Shown here in pieces: positions 27,439 through 35,500 of a stretch of DNA of 64,000 nucleotides (positions within the stretch are counted from its first letter, which is position 1; each line of letters starts with the position of its first letter). The stretch is from the NCBI RefSeq assembly GCF_008634025.1, contig NZ_PDCM01000002.1, positions 3,878,501 to 3,942,500 on the forward strand. Reading direction: 5' to 3'. Origin of the DNA: Streptomyces albofaciens JCM 4342. Its GTDB lineage: Bacteria > Actinomycetota > Actinomycetes > Streptomycetales > Streptomycetaceae. The notes beneath the pieces are model-generated. The model saw only the letters and a program-made list of their open reading frames with translations, did not search any database and was not told the DNA's origin. The translations under genes and the position numbers were made by a program.

Positions 27439-27852
27439 TCACTTCTTGCGCTGAGCGAAGCGCAGCATATTGCCCGCGGGGTCGCGGAAGGCGCAGTCCC
27501 GCACCCCGTACGGCTGGTCGGCCGGCTCCTGGAGCACCTCGGCGCCCGAGGCCTGGACCCGCTCGAAGACGGCGTCCACATCGTCGGCCGAGAAGATCAC
27601 GCCGCGCAGCAGGCCCTTGGCGAGCAGCTCCGCCATGGCCTGCCGGTCGGCCGGCGAGGCGTTCGGGTCCGCGAGCGGCGGCTCCAGCACGATCTCCACG
27701 CCGGGCTGCGACGGCGAGCCGACCGTCACCCAGCGCATCCCCTCGAACGTGACGTCGTTGCGCACCTCCAGGCCGAGCACGTCCCGGTAGAAGGGCAGCG
27801 CCTTGTCGTGATCGTCGACGGCGATGAAGCAGGTGGAAAGGTGAATGTCCAT
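27439..27852 (-). CDS. VOC-superfamily protein (glyoxalase fold)
   Basis: This 137-residue protein has the paired beta-alpha-beta3 modules of the vicinal oxygen chelate fold. It starts MDIHLSTCFIAVDDHDKALPFYRDVLGLEV, with the FYRDVLGLEV helix-turn typical of the fold, and ends CAFRDPAGNMLRFAQRK, the usual C-terminal block with a metal-binding position. Small VOC proteins of this type often pair with an AraC or ArsR regulator; here an AraC gene lies just upstream on the same strand, separated by a tandem repeat. Enzyme activity is unknown. Confidence 0.88.
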   Translation of the reverse strand: MDIHLSTCFIAVDDHDKALPFYRDVLGLEVRNDVTFEGMRWVTVGSPSQPGVEIVLEPPLADPNASPADRQAMAELLAKGLLRGVIFSADDVDAVFERVQASGAEVLQEPADQPYGVRDCAFRDPAGNMLRFAQRKK

Positions 27853-27952
27853 GCGCAACACGCTACGGCGGGGCCGTGCGCCGCGCTTCTCCATTCGTGA
27901 CCGGTTCGGGGCGGGGTCCGGGAGGGGAGCGCTCGGCCGTTGCCGTCGGGGT

Positions 27953-28060
27953 GGCTCAGTCGCCGTCGGCGCGGGAGGCTCAGTCGCCACCGTCTCTGGA
28001 GGCTCAGTCGCCGTCGGCGCGGGAGGCTCAGTCGCCACCGCCTCTGGAGGCTCAGTCGCC
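27953..28060 (-). repeat. 24-bp tandem repeat between AraC and VOC genes
   Basis: The 12-mer GGCTCAGTCGCC occurs five times at exact 24-bp spacing (27953, 27977, 28001, 28025, 28049). The alternating spacers are GTCGGCGCGGGA and ACCG(T/C)CTCTGGA, giving a 48-bp higher-order unit. The last copy contains the AraC stop codon. Confidence 0.95.
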
Positions 28061-28516
28061 GTCGCTGTCCGCACCGGCTTCGGCGTCGGCACCGGCACCG
28101 CCACCGGCACCGGTGGACGGCGGCCCGTTCCGCACCGGCCGTGTGTAGATCTTGGCGACACAGGCCGGAATGGCCGCCCCCGGCTCGTGCGAACGCGCCC
28201 GGTAGGCGCTCGGGCTCTCCCCCACCAGCTCGGTGAACCGCGAGCTGAACGACCCCAGCGACGTACACCCCACGGCGAAGCAGACCTCCGTCACCGACAG
28301 GTCCCCCCGCCGCAGCAGCGCCTTGGCCCGCTCGATCCGGCGGGTCATCAGGTAGCTGTACGGCGTCTCCCCGTAAGCGGCCCGAAAACTCCGCGAGAAG
28401 TGCCCCGACGACATGTGCGCCGCCCGCGCCAGCGCCGGCACGTCCAGCGGTTGCGCGTAATCCCGATCCATCAGGTCACGCGCCCGCCGCAGCTGAACCA
28501 GGTCTTCCAGATTCAC
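28052..28516 (-). CDS. AraC-family transcriptional regulator
   Basis: This 154-residue protein consists almost only of an AraC DNA-binding domain: helices ALARAAHMSSGHFSRSFRAAYGETPYSYLM and the second helix-turn-helix LSVTEVCFAVGCTSLGSFSSRFTELVGESP (shown here in part), at about residues 20-105. A Gly/Ala/Asp-rich tail ends at the 24-bp repeat. No ligand-binding domain is present. Regulators of this short type commonly sit beside a VOC gene, as here. The GTG at 28516 is preferred because upstream residues have no family match; an ATG at 28564 is the alternative. Confidence 0.82.
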   Translation of the reverse strand: MNLEDLVQLRRARDLMDRDYAQPLDVPALARAAHMSSGHFSRSFRAAYGETPYSYLMTRRIERAKALLRRGDLSVTEVCFAVGCTSLGSFSSRFTELVGESPSAYRARSHEPGAAIPACVAKIYTRPVRNGPPSTGAGGGAGADAEAGADSDGD

Positions 28517-28693
28517 GGGGTCAGGATCGCACGGGGGACGTACGGGGGCGTACGGGCAGCGCATGGGGCGCCGTGACCTGCGCGACCCAGTGTTCGGTGG
28601 CGAACACACGGCGGTCAGGGAGAAGGCTCCCGGCCCGCGGACCACCGCGAATCCCGGTGGCGCTCCGCAGCCGCCACCGGCCAGGATCACGGC

Positions 28694-29254
28694 ATGCGTG
28701 CCTTCCTGGAGACCGACCGGCTGGTGCTGCGGCCGTTCACCGCCGACGACGCCGGCCGCCTCTTCGCGCTCGACAACGACCCGGACGTCATGCGCTTCAT
28801 CAACGGCGGCCGGCCCACGACCCACGAGGAGATCGCGGAGCGGACCTTGCCGCGGCTCCTGCACGACCACCCGTGTTTCGGGACGCGCGGATACTGGGCG
28901 GCGTCGGAGAAAGGGACCGGGGTGTTTCTGGGGTGGTTCGAATTCCGGCCCCTGGAGGACGACAGCCCCGCCGTGGTCGAACTCGGCTACCGTCTCAACA
29001 AAGCGGCCTGGGGCCGCGGCTACGCCACCGAGGGAGCGCGGGCGCTCATCGACAAGGGCTTCACCGAGTTCGCGGTGGAGCGGGTGACCGCGAACACCAT
29101 GGCGGTCAACCGCGCGTCCCGGCGGGTGATGGAGAAGTCCGGCCTGTCCTTTCTCCGCTCCTTCACCGGCGACTGGCCGGAGGCGATTCCCGGCTCGGAA
29201 CACGGCGAGGTGGAGTACGTGCTCACGCGGGACGAGTGGGAACGGCGGCGGTAA
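28694..29254 (+). CDS. RimJ/RimL-type GNAT acetyltransferase
   Basis: This 186-residue protein has the RimL-like GNAT pattern: LETDRLVLRPFTADDA at the start, LGYRLNKAAWGRGYATEGA with the acetyl-CoA loop (about residues 98-116) and NRASRRVMEKSGL near the end. Members acetylate ribosomal-protein N-termini or small molecules; the substrate here is unknown. The start ATG at 28694 matches the family. The gene is divergent from the AraC regulator and convergent with a second VOC gene. Confidence 0.88.
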   Translation: MRAFLETDRLVLRPFTADDAGRLFALDNDPDVMRFINGGRPTTHEEIAERTLPRLLHDHPCFGTRGYWAASEKGTGVFLGWFEFRPLEDDSPAVVELGYRLNKAAWGRGYATEGARALIDKGFTEFAVERVTANTMAVNRASRRVMEKSGLSFLRSFTGDWPEAIPGSEHGEVEYVLTRDEWERRR

Positions 29255-29302
29255 ACGACGACAGGCGGCGATGTCCGTATTGCTGAAGCCCGAAGGCGCC
29301 GC

Positions 29303-29677
29303 TCAGCTCAAGCGGGCTCGCAGGAGGCAGAATTCGTTGCCTTCGGGATCGGCCAGGACGTACCAGGGCTCATCACCGCTCTGGCCGATATCGGCGTGGC
29401 GCGCACCGAGTTCCAGGAGGCGTTCGAGTTCGGCGTCCTGGTCGCGGTCGGTGGCGTTGACGTCGAAATGCAGCCGCGACTGCCCGGTTTTGGGCTCGGT
29501 GGTGGGGACGAGGACCAAAGTCGGCTGCAATCCGCCGAACCCTTCGCGTGGTCCGATCTCCACCGCGCCGTGGTCGTCGGGGTCGAGCACGACGAAGTCC
29601 AGTACCTCGCACCAGAACGCCGCCAGCCGCTGCGGATCCCGGCAGGGAATGACCAGTTCGGAAATACGACATGCCAT
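29303..29677 (-). CDS. VOC-superfamily protein, glyoxalase-like
   Basis: This 124-residue protein starts MACRISELVIPCRDPQRLAAFW and contains RLHFDVNATDRDQDAELERLLELGA and the C-terminal DPEGNEFCLLRA block, the usual marks of the glyoxalase-like VOC group found widely in Streptomyces. It is cytoplasmic and has no linked enzyme. The ATG at 29677 gives the family length; extending upstream adds unrelated residues. Function unknown. Confidence 0.87.
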   Translation of the reverse strand: MACRISELVIPCRDPQRLAAFWCEVLDFVVLDPDDHGAVEIGPREGFGGLQPTLVLVPTTEPKTGQSRLHFDVNATDRDQDAELERLLELGARHADIGQSGDEPWYVLADPEGNEFCLLRARLS

Positions 29678-29814
29678 GGCCGGAACCCTACGGCTCGTCA
29701 AATGCGCGTGACCAGACCCTTGCTGCCACTCGCCGGGCACGTCGGGAAGTGCGACGACGAGACCAGAGGTTGGTATGCGCATTCATGCGATGATTGTGCA
29801 ATATGGACGGACGT

Positions 29815-30546
29815 ATGAGCAGCAGAAACCCCTTGCACAACTCGGCGACCGCGATCCTCTATCTCGTCTTCGCGGTCATCGCCGTGGCCGGCTCCGTGTG
29901 GTTGATCAGCGTCTGGGTGCCGGATCGGATCGCCGCTGAACGTGCGTACCGATCCGCGCCGTCCTGCGCCCAGGCTTCCCGCGCCGATGACTGCGTGCGG
30001 GACGAGGAGTTCACCGTCTCGGACATCCACATCGGGAAGAAGCAGTACAAGGCGACCCTGACCGATTCCGCGGGCACGGCCTGGCGGGTCGGATTCGCCG
30101 GTGAGGACCCGCTGCTGAACGAGCTGCACGACGGTGACCGGGTGACCGGCACCGTCTGGCAGGGCGCCGTCCAGGAGATAGCCGCCAAGGGGACGCGGCA
30201 GAAGACCTGGGAGCGGCCCGTCAATCCCCCCGGAACCGAGCTGGCCATGGCCATCGGCCTCGGGGCCGCGGGACTGGTCCTGGGTGTCGTGTGCGGCTGG
30301 CGGCTGCGGCAGGGCGCCGACCGGCACGAGCCGACCCGGCGCATGCGCTACCTGGTCCGGTTGGCCGCCGGCCTGGGTGCGGCCGGTATCGCCGCGACCG
30401 TGCTCACCGCGGTCTTCGACCTCCGGCTCTGGATGGGCCCTGCCCTCTGGGCGTTGTTCAGCGCGCCCATGGCCGCCTGGGCCGTACGCGCGTGGCGGCG
30501 GGCGCCGTTCCTGGCACCCGAGCCGTGGACGCCGAAGCCGCTGTGA
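29815..30546 (+). CDS. membrane protein of unknown function
   Basis: This 243-residue protein has one N-terminal transmembrane helix (about residues 8-30), an extracytoplasmic domain of about 120 residues containing a Cys pair and a small beta-rich segment, and two or three C-terminal helices. The arrangement resembles DUF3592-type membrane proteins, but I cannot confirm the family. The start is uncertain; ATG codons at 29803 and 29815 are both possible, and 29815 has a GGACGG site. It ends before a 16-bp tandem repeat. Confidence 0.65.
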   Translation: MSSRNPLHNSATAILYLVFAVIAVAGSVWLISVWVPDRIAAERAYRSAPSCAQASRADDCVRDEEFTVSDIHIGKKQYKATLTDSAGTAWRVGFAGEDPLLNELHDGDRVTGTVWQGAVQEIAAKGTRQKTWERPVNPPGTELAMAIGLGAAGLVLGVVCGWRLRQGADRHEPTRRMRYLVRLAAGLGAAGIAATVLTAVFDLRLWMGPALWALFSAPMAAWAVRAWRRAPFLAPEPWTPKPL

Positions 30547-30590
30547 CCCGAGCCGACCGCCGGCATGTCCCGCGTCCGGCGGCCCGCCCG

Positions 30591-30670
30591 GCGGTCCGTC
30601 CGCCCGGCGGTCCATCCGTCCGGCGCTCCATCCGTCCGGCGCTCCATCCGCCCGGCGGCCCGCCCGTCCG
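30591..30670. repeat. 16-bp tandem repeat downstream of the membrane protein gene
   Basis: Five 16-bp units close to GCGGTCCATCCGTCCG start at 30591, 30607, 30623, 30639 and 30655, with 1-3 differences between units. A partial unit precedes them. No gene overlaps. Confidence 0.9.
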
Positions 30671-30706
30671 GCGCCGACCGCGTGCCCCAGCGGCGAGCCT
30701 CGGCCG

Positions 30707-31081
30707 CTATGGGCGGCCCGGCCCAGGAGCAGCGTCGAGCGCGTCGAGCACCGCGTCGCCGTTCGCCCTCGCCCACTCGGTCAGCATGTGGATCGGCTCG
30801 ATCAGCGTCGCCCCGAGCGGGGTGAGTTCGTACTCGACGCGGGGCGGCGCATCGGCGTAGGCGTGGCGGCGGACGAGTCCGTGCGCCATGAGCCGCCGGA
30901 GTGTCTGGGTGAGCATCTTGCGGGAGATGCCGCCGATCAGCTCGATCAGTTCGCCATGGCGCACCGGGCCCTTGCTGAGGCCGTAGAGCACGACCACCGT
31001 CCATTTGTCGGCGATCAGCTCGACCGCCAGCCGCGCCGGGCAGTCGGCGAGAAAGGGATCACCGGGACCGAAACCGCTCAC
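30707..31081 (-). CDS. HxlR-family transcriptional regulator
   Basis: This 124-residue winged-helix protein contains DCPARLAVELIADKWTVVVLYGL, the HxlR opening block with a Cys, then RHGELIELIGGISRKMLTQTLRRLMAHGLV and the wing VEYELTPLG. It is divergent from a quinone-oxidoreductase-like gene, the classic layout in which an HxlR repressor controls an oxidoreductase in response to electrophiles. The GTG at 31081 is chosen; a TTG at 31105 would add eight residues. Confidence 0.88.
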   Translation of the reverse strand: MSGFGPGDPFLADCPARLAVELIADKWTVVVLYGLSKGPVRHGELIELIGGISRKMLTQTLRRLMAHGLVRRHAYADAPPRVEYELTPLGATLIEPIHMLTEWARANGDAVLDALDAAPGPGRP

Positions 31082-31089
31082 GGCGCCAA

Positions 31090-31112
31090 AAGTACCCGCG
31101 CGCAAGGTACCT
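31090..31112. promoter_or_regulatory. candidate HxlR operator
   Basis: An inverted repeat AAGTACC (31090-31096) and GGTACCT (31106-31112), with one mismatch, has a 9-base centre. It lies between the divergent HxlR and oxidoreductase genes, close to the regulator's own start. GTAC-type arms are common in HxlR sites. This is a prediction from symmetry and position only. Confidence 0.45.
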
Positions 31113-31173
31113 GCTGGTTCCTGTCGGAAACCTAGCCTGGCTGCTCTCCCCTCCCGAAGCAGCCAGGAGAGTC

Positions 31174-32103
31174 ATGCGAGTCATCACCCAGCAGACGCTC
31201 GGCGGCCCCGAGGTGCTCACCATCGTGGACGCGCCCGAGCCCCGCCCCCTCCCGACCGAGGTTCTCGTCCACGTCGAGGCGATCGGGCTGAACCCACTGG
31301 AGGCACGCCTGCGCGCCGGCGAGTTCCCGCTGATCGGCCGGCCGCCGTTCACCCTCGGCTGGGACCTCAGCGGCGTGGTCGGGGAGTCGCCGCGGACGTG
31401 GCGGTTCCGGCCCGGGGACGAGGTGTTCGGGATGCCGCTGTTCCCGCGGGCGGCGAGCGCGTACGCCGAGGCCGTGTCGGCGCCGGCGTTGCACCTGATA
31501 CGCAAGCCGGCATCGCTGTCGCACGTCGAGGCGGCGGCGCTGCCGGTCGTCGGGCTCACCGCGTGGCAGGGTCTCGTCGACCTCGGCGGCGTGACCGAGG
31601 GCGCCCGGGTCCTGGTCCACGGCGGGGGTGGCGGGGTGGGCCACGTCGCGATCCAGATAGCGAAGGCGCTCGGCGCACACGTGATCACGACAGCCCGCGG
31701 GAGCAAACGGGAGTTCGTCGAGGGGTTCGGCGCCGACGAGGTGGTCGACTACACGGCGGTCGACTTCACCGAGGCGGTCCGCGACATCGACGTCGTACTC
31801 GACACGCTCGGCGGCGACACCGCCGAGCGCTCGCTCGAAGTCCTCCGCCCGGGCGGTCACCTGGTGACGGCGGTCGCCGAGGAGGACGCGCGGCTCGCCG
31901 CCAAGTACGCGGCGGCCGGCATGCGCTTCAGCGGCATCGCGGTCGACCCCGATCCGGTCGCCCTGCGCGGCCTCGTCGAACTCGTCGAACAGGGCGGGCT
32001 CCGGGTCCACGTGCAGGAGACGTTCCCGTTCGAGCGCGTCGCCGACGCGCACCGGGTGCTCGACGCCGGCCACCTCCAGGGAAAGCTCGTGCTCACGGTC
32101 TGA
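31174..32103 (+). CDS. NADP-dependent quinone-oxidoreductase-like MDR protein
   Basis: This 309-residue protein is a medium-chain dehydrogenase/reductase without the zinc ligands of alcohol dehydrogenases. It has the GroES-like N-terminal domain (GWDLSGVVGE) and a Rossmann domain with the nucleotide loop HGGGGGVGHVAIQIAKALGA at about residues 149-168. It should reduce quinones or enones with NADPH. A divergent HxlR gene and a candidate operator in between suggest induction by electrophiles or quinones. A ribosome site (AGGAGAG) precedes the ATG. Confidence 0.9.
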   Translation: MRVITQQTLGGPEVLTIVDAPEPRPLPTEVLVHVEAIGLNPLEARLRAGEFPLIGRPPFTLGWDLSGVVGESPRTWRFRPGDEVFGMPLFPRAASAYAEAVSAPALHLIRKPASLSHVEAAALPVVGLTAWQGLVDLGGVTEGARVLVHGGGGGVGHVAIQIAKALGAHVITTARGSKREFVEGFGADEVVDYTAVDFTEAVRDIDVVLDTLGGDTAERSLEVLRPGGHLVTAVAEEDARLAAKYAAAGMRFSGIAVDPDPVALRGLVELVEQGGLRVHVQETFPFERVADAHRVLDAGHLQGKLVLTV

Positions 32104-32412
32104 ATTCTGTGTGGTGCCTGGACTTCGTCACGCCGTTGGGCCTCGGCTCCGACCCGCCGTGGGGCCTTCGCGGGGCCCTCGACCCCGCCCCGCCGTGAAG
32201 CCTTCGTGGGATCCTGGACTCCGACCCGCCGTGGGCGTGGACTTCGCCCCGCCGTGGGGCCCGCCGAGCGTCGGATTCTCTGATCCCCAACCGCACCGGA
32301 TCCAGCCGACCTGCCACTCCCACCGGAAACCGGCAGACATCCGGTGGCTACCGGAAGCCGACAGTCCTCCGGCGGCTACCGGAAACCGACAGCCCCCGGC
32401 GGGTGGTGAAGG
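32104..32412. other. intergenic region with degenerate repeats
   Basis: No gene is seen between the convergent oxidoreductase and P450 genes. The first half has irregular copies of CCCGCCGTGGG-like sequence; the second half has three 28-bp units (32320-32403). Confidence 0.6.
32320..32403. repeat. 28-bp tandem repeat near the P450 3' end
   Basis: Three units of about 28 bp start at 32320, 32348 and 32376, each containing ACCGGAA(A/G)CCG and CCGG(C/T)GG. They end close to the P450 stop codon. Confidence 0.75.
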
Positions 32413-33645
32413 TCATTCCGGGCCACCCCGCCAGGTCACGCGCATCGCCTCCGGCCCCCGGATGTGCGGCCGTTCTCGCCACCTGATGTCGCGGACGGTC
32501 AGCTCCGGGGCCCTGGTGAGCAGCACCCGCAGGCCCTCCTGGAGGTCGATGCGCCCGAGCTGGGCACCGACGCAGTAGTGCGCGCCATAACCGAAGGTGA
32601 GGTGTCCACCGGGCGGCCGGGTGAAGTCGATCGCGTCGGGGTCCTCGAACCGGGCCGGGTCGTGGTTGGCCGACTCGACGGCGACGGTCAGGGCTTCTCC
32701 CGCGCGTACCAGCGTGCCGCCGACGTTGACGTCCTCCCGCGCATAGCGGACGAACAGGCCGGCACCGGCGGAGGCGTTGTTGCGCAACAGCTCCTCGACC
32801 GCCGACGGCAGCTCGGCCGGATTCGCACGCAGCCGGTTCCAGAGCGCACGGTCGCCCCGCGTGAGAACGTAGACGCAGTTCGGAATCTGGGTGGTGATCG
32901 CCTCGAACCCGGCCAGCAGCATGCTGACGACCAGTTCGATCAGGTCGGCGTCGGTGAGCCGGTCCTCCTCGTCCCGGGCCTGGACCATCGCCGACATCAG
33001 GTCGTCGCGGGGGCGGGCCCGCCGCTCGGCGATGAGCCGCTCGGTGCAGGCGCGCAGGTCACCGAACCGCCGCATTATGTCCTCGTGGCCGACGGCACTG
33101 CCGGGCATCAGCGCCGCGCTGGTCGACTCGAACGCCTCCCGGTCCGAGACCGGCACGCCGAGCAGGTCGCAGATGGACAGCACGCTCATCGGCTGCGCGT
33201 AGTCCACCACGATGTCCATGCCCGGTCCGGCGTTCATCGCCGACGTCAGCAGTTCGTCCGCCGCCGCGCGCACCGCCGGGCGCTGCGTTTCGATACGGGA
33301 CCTGCTGAGGGCCTTCGCCAACAGCGTGCGCAGCCGGGTGTGTTCGGGGGCGTCCAGGATGATCAGCCCGGCCAGTTCCGTCGCCTCCTCCTGGCGCGGG
33401 TAGTCCCGGCCGACCGACATCGCACGGCTGAACCGCGCGTCGCCCAGCACCAGCCGGGCGTCCGCGTAGCGGGTGACCAGCCAGGTGGGTTCGCCGTAGG
33501 CGAGCCGCACCCGGAGCAGCCCCTCGCGCTGCCGCAGCTCCCGGAACCGCTCGTTGACCTCGATGCCGCGGCCGTCGTCGAAGGGGAAGTGCTCCAGTGC
33601 CTCGGTGGCCTCGGGAAGATCGGGAAGTTCGGGAACAGTCGTCAT
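32413..33645 (-). CDS. cytochrome P450, CYP107-like
   Basis: This 410-residue soluble P450 has the heme loop FGYGAHYCVGAQLGR with the Cys ligand near residue 358, the ExxR motif (EELLR, near 285) and the I-helix LLAGFEAITT near 240. The I-helix Thr that normally assists oxygen activation is replaced by Ala (AGFEA), as in EryF (CYP107A1), where the substrate hydroxyl substitutes. This points to a hydroxylated macrolide-like substrate, though that is inference. The ATG overlaps by 4 bases the stop of a truncated thioesterase fragment, a leftover of operon structure. No ferredoxin gene is nearby. Confidence 0.93.
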   Translation of the reverse strand: MTTVPELPDLPEATEALEHFPFDDGRGIEVNERFRELRQREGLLRVRLAYGEPTWLVTRYADARLVLGDARFSRAMSVGRDYPRQEEATELAGLIILDAPEHTRLRTLLAKALSRSRIETQRPAVRAAADELLTSAMNAGPGMDIVVDYAQPMSVLSICDLLGVPVSDREAFESTSAALMPGSAVGHEDIMRRFGDLRACTERLIAERRARPRDDLMSAMVQARDEEDRLTDADLIELVVSMLLAGFEAITTQIPNCVYVLTRGDRALWNRLRANPAELPSAVEELLRNNASAGAGLFVRYAREDVNVGGTLVRAGEALTVAVESANHDPARFEDPDAIDFTRPPGGHLTFGYGAHYCVGAQLGRIDLQEGLRVLLTRAPELTVRDIRWRERPHIRGPEAMRVTWRGGPE

Positions 33646-33914
33646 GCGGGCTGCACCTCCGTCAGCCAGTCGTGCGGGTTCGCTGAGATCAGGTCGGCGT
33701 GCTGGGACAGGATGGTGAAGTGATCGCCGGGCAGCCTGCGCAGGCGGTACGCCGGTTCGGCCGGAAACGGGCGGTCCTGCGAGCTGATGGGCATACCCGC
33801 GACACCCGCGATCACCTCGCCGGCGAGCAGGTGCAGGATCGGCGCCTCCAGCGGGCCACCTCGACTCCGTCGGAAATCCAGGACGACCGTATGACCGGCG
33901 ATTCCCGATTTTCC
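33642..33914 (-). pseudogene. PKS-type thioesterase C-terminal remnant
   Basis: An open stretch of 90 codons runs from an in-frame TAG at 33915-33917 to a TGA overlapping the P450 start. It ends RLPGDHFTILSQHADLI and then HDWL, the block with the catalytic His (GDHF) seen at the end of polyketide thioesterases. No start codon, no GxSxG nucleophile and no Asp block are present, so it is 5'-truncated. The 4-base overlap with the P450 shows that the two once formed an operon. Confidence 0.7.
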
Positions 33915-33915
33915 C

Positions 33916-34343
33916 TAGAGTCCCGTTGCGGCCGAAACGCAGCCGTCCGTCCGTATCACCCGGGGGAAGCCGCGACTGTGGCGCCGACGCCGGCCCTTCT
34001 GGGGGCGGGGCCGCCGGGAGGTGTGTTGCGCGGCCTTCCGGACATCTACGCCCGGTTCCCCGACCGGCAAGCGGCCCGCCGCGCCTACCTGCGGTGACCG
34101 CCCGGACAGGAAGGCGTATCGCCACGGCGCCCACCGCATTTCGACCCCGTCGACGAGCGGATCACCGAACCTGCCCAGCCCGCGCCGGCCCCTCGGCAGC
34201 CGACCGCCGCAGCCCCTGGGGCCCGGTCACCCAGCGACAGCGAGGCACACCAGCAGGACGGGTAGGCCCCCGCCCCACCCCGACACGACCACTTTTGCTA
34301 GCACCCGCTTGCAATAGTTAGCACGATGCCGCACCATCGAGAC
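33916..34343. other. region between thioesterase remnant and XRE gene
   Basis: No convincing gene. A GTG-opened frame of 39 codons (33978-34097) on the plus strand ends LPDIYARFPDRQAARRAYLR; it could be a relic of a larger gene but has no ribosome site or recognised family. The rest is GC-rich non-coding DNA up to the XRE operator. Confidence 0.45.
34295..34323 (+). promoter_or_regulatory. candidate operator of the XRE regulator
   Basis: A short palindrome TTGCTAGCA (34295-34303) and a related TAGTTAGCA (34315-34323) flank TTGCAA at 34309-34314. They sit 20-50 bases before the regulator start and overlap the probable -10. The placement suggests autoregulation. Confidence 0.45.
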
Positions 34344-34769
34344 ATGGCATCACTCAACGTCGGCAATCTCGGCGAGTTCCTGCGGGAGCAGCGGCGCAAC
34401 GCGCAGCTGAGTCTGCGGCAGCTCGCGGATGCCGCCGGGGTGTCCAACCCGTATCTCAGTCAGATCGAGCGCGGGCTGCGCAAGCCGAGCGCGGACATCC
34501 TGCAGCAGCTGGCCAAGGCGCTGCGGATCTCCGCCGAGACGCTGTACGTGCAGGCCGGGATCCTCGACGAGCGGAAGGTGGACGGGGTCGAGGTGCATAC
34601 CGCGGTCCTCACCGATCCGGCGCTGACCGAGAAGCAGAAGCAGGTGCTGCTGCAGATCTACGAGTCCTTCCGCAAGGAGAACGGACACGGGAGCGGGAGC
34701 GGCGGCACGCCCGCCGGCGAGCCCGCCCCGGATGCCCGAGAGGCCGACGGCGACCCGCACGCCACCTGA
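34344..34769 (+). CDS. XRE-family helix-turn-helix regulator
   Basis: This 141-residue protein has one HTH domain at about residues 8-62 (LSLRQLADAAGVSNPYLSQIERG), an AETLYVQAGIL segment, then a helix (EKQKQVLLQIYESFRKE) and a disordered Gly/Pro/Ala tail. Members of this group are common in Streptomyces. The ATG at 34344 (MASLNVGNLG) is preferred on resemblance to homologs; an ATG at 34326 is an alternative that could be used by a leaderless message. A helical HbhA-like protein gene follows 34 bases later, probably cotranscribed. Confidence 0.85.
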   Translation: MASLNVGNLGEFLREQRRNAQLSLRQLADAAGVSNPYLSQIERGLRKPSADILQQLAKALRISAETLYVQAGILDERKVDGVEVHTAVLTDPALTEKQKQVLLQIYESFRKENGHGSGSGGTPAGEPAPDAREADGDPHAT

Positions 34770-34803
34770 GCGACCGACCACCGATTCCAGGAGGAACCAC
34801 GCC

Positions 34804-35403
34804 ATGGCCATCACCGACGACGTCCGCAAGGCGCTGACCGACCCGACTCCGCTGTATGCCATCGCCGGCACCGTGGACTTCGCCGCCGAGAAGGCCAAGG
34901 AGATCCCGGCCCTGGTGGAGAAGTTCCGCGCGGAGGCCCCCAAGCGCTTCGAGGCCGTCCGCAACACCGACCCGAAGACCGTCCAGGACCGCGTGAGCAA
35001 GGAGGCGAAGGAGGCGCAGGACTGGATCACCCGCCAGCTGAGCCTGCTCGACTCCGACTTCAAGAAGCTGAGCCAGCAGACGCAGGACCTCGTGCTCCAG
35101 GGCGTGGGCCGGGCGGCCGAGGCCGCCGTCAAGGCGCGTGAGGGGTACGAGGAGCTGGCCGAGCGGGGCCGCAACGCGGTGCAGACGTGGCGTTCCGAGA
35201 CCGCCGAGGCCACCGAGGACCTGGCGGTCGCGATCGAGCCGGAGCCCAAGCAGGAGCCCGTGACGGAGCCCGGCTCCGAGGGCGCGGCCGGTGCCGACAC
35301 GGTGATCGGCGCCGACGCGAAGGCGGCTTCCGCCAAGAAGACCACCACCGCCAAGAAGACGACGGCCAAGAAGACCACGCCGCCGGCCGAGAACGGCAAG
35401 TAA
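34804..35403 (+). CDS. HbhA-like helical protein with Lys/Ala/Thr tail
   Basis: This 199-residue protein is mostly a long helical bundle or coiled coil (about residues 20-140) followed by an acidic linker and a C-terminal tail of KKTT/AKKTT units. The layout resembles mycobacterial heparin-binding haemagglutinin HbhA, whose Lys/Ala/Pro tail binds polyanions. There is no signal peptide. In a soil actinomycete it may bind lipid, nucleic acid or cell-wall polymers; this is open. A ribosome site (GGAGGAA) precedes the ATG. It is likely cotranscribed with the XRE regulator upstream. Confidence 0.75.
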   Translation: MAITDDVRKALTDPTPLYAIAGTVDFAAEKAKEIPALVEKFRAEAPKRFEAVRNTDPKTVQDRVSKEAKEAQDWITRQLSLLDSDFKKLSQQTQDLVLQGVGRAAEAAVKAREGYEELAERGRNAVQTWRSETAEATEDLAVAIEPEPKQEPVTEPGSEGAAGADTVIGADAKAASAKKTTTAKKTTAKKTTPPAENGK

Positions 35404-35500
35404 CGCATCGAGCGACGGCGGGCCGGGCACGCACCGCGTGTCCGGCCCGTTCTCCGGGTACGGTGGGGCGGCGACGGACCGAGTCGAACGGGTGGTGGCA

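Noticed and set aside
27953..28060. CRISPR array
   Set aside because: The repeats are short and tandem, with repeated spacers, and no cas gene is present.
33978..34097. A 39-codon GTG-opened frame near the thioesterase remnant
   Set aside because: No ribosome site or family; it may be a relic but cannot be supported.
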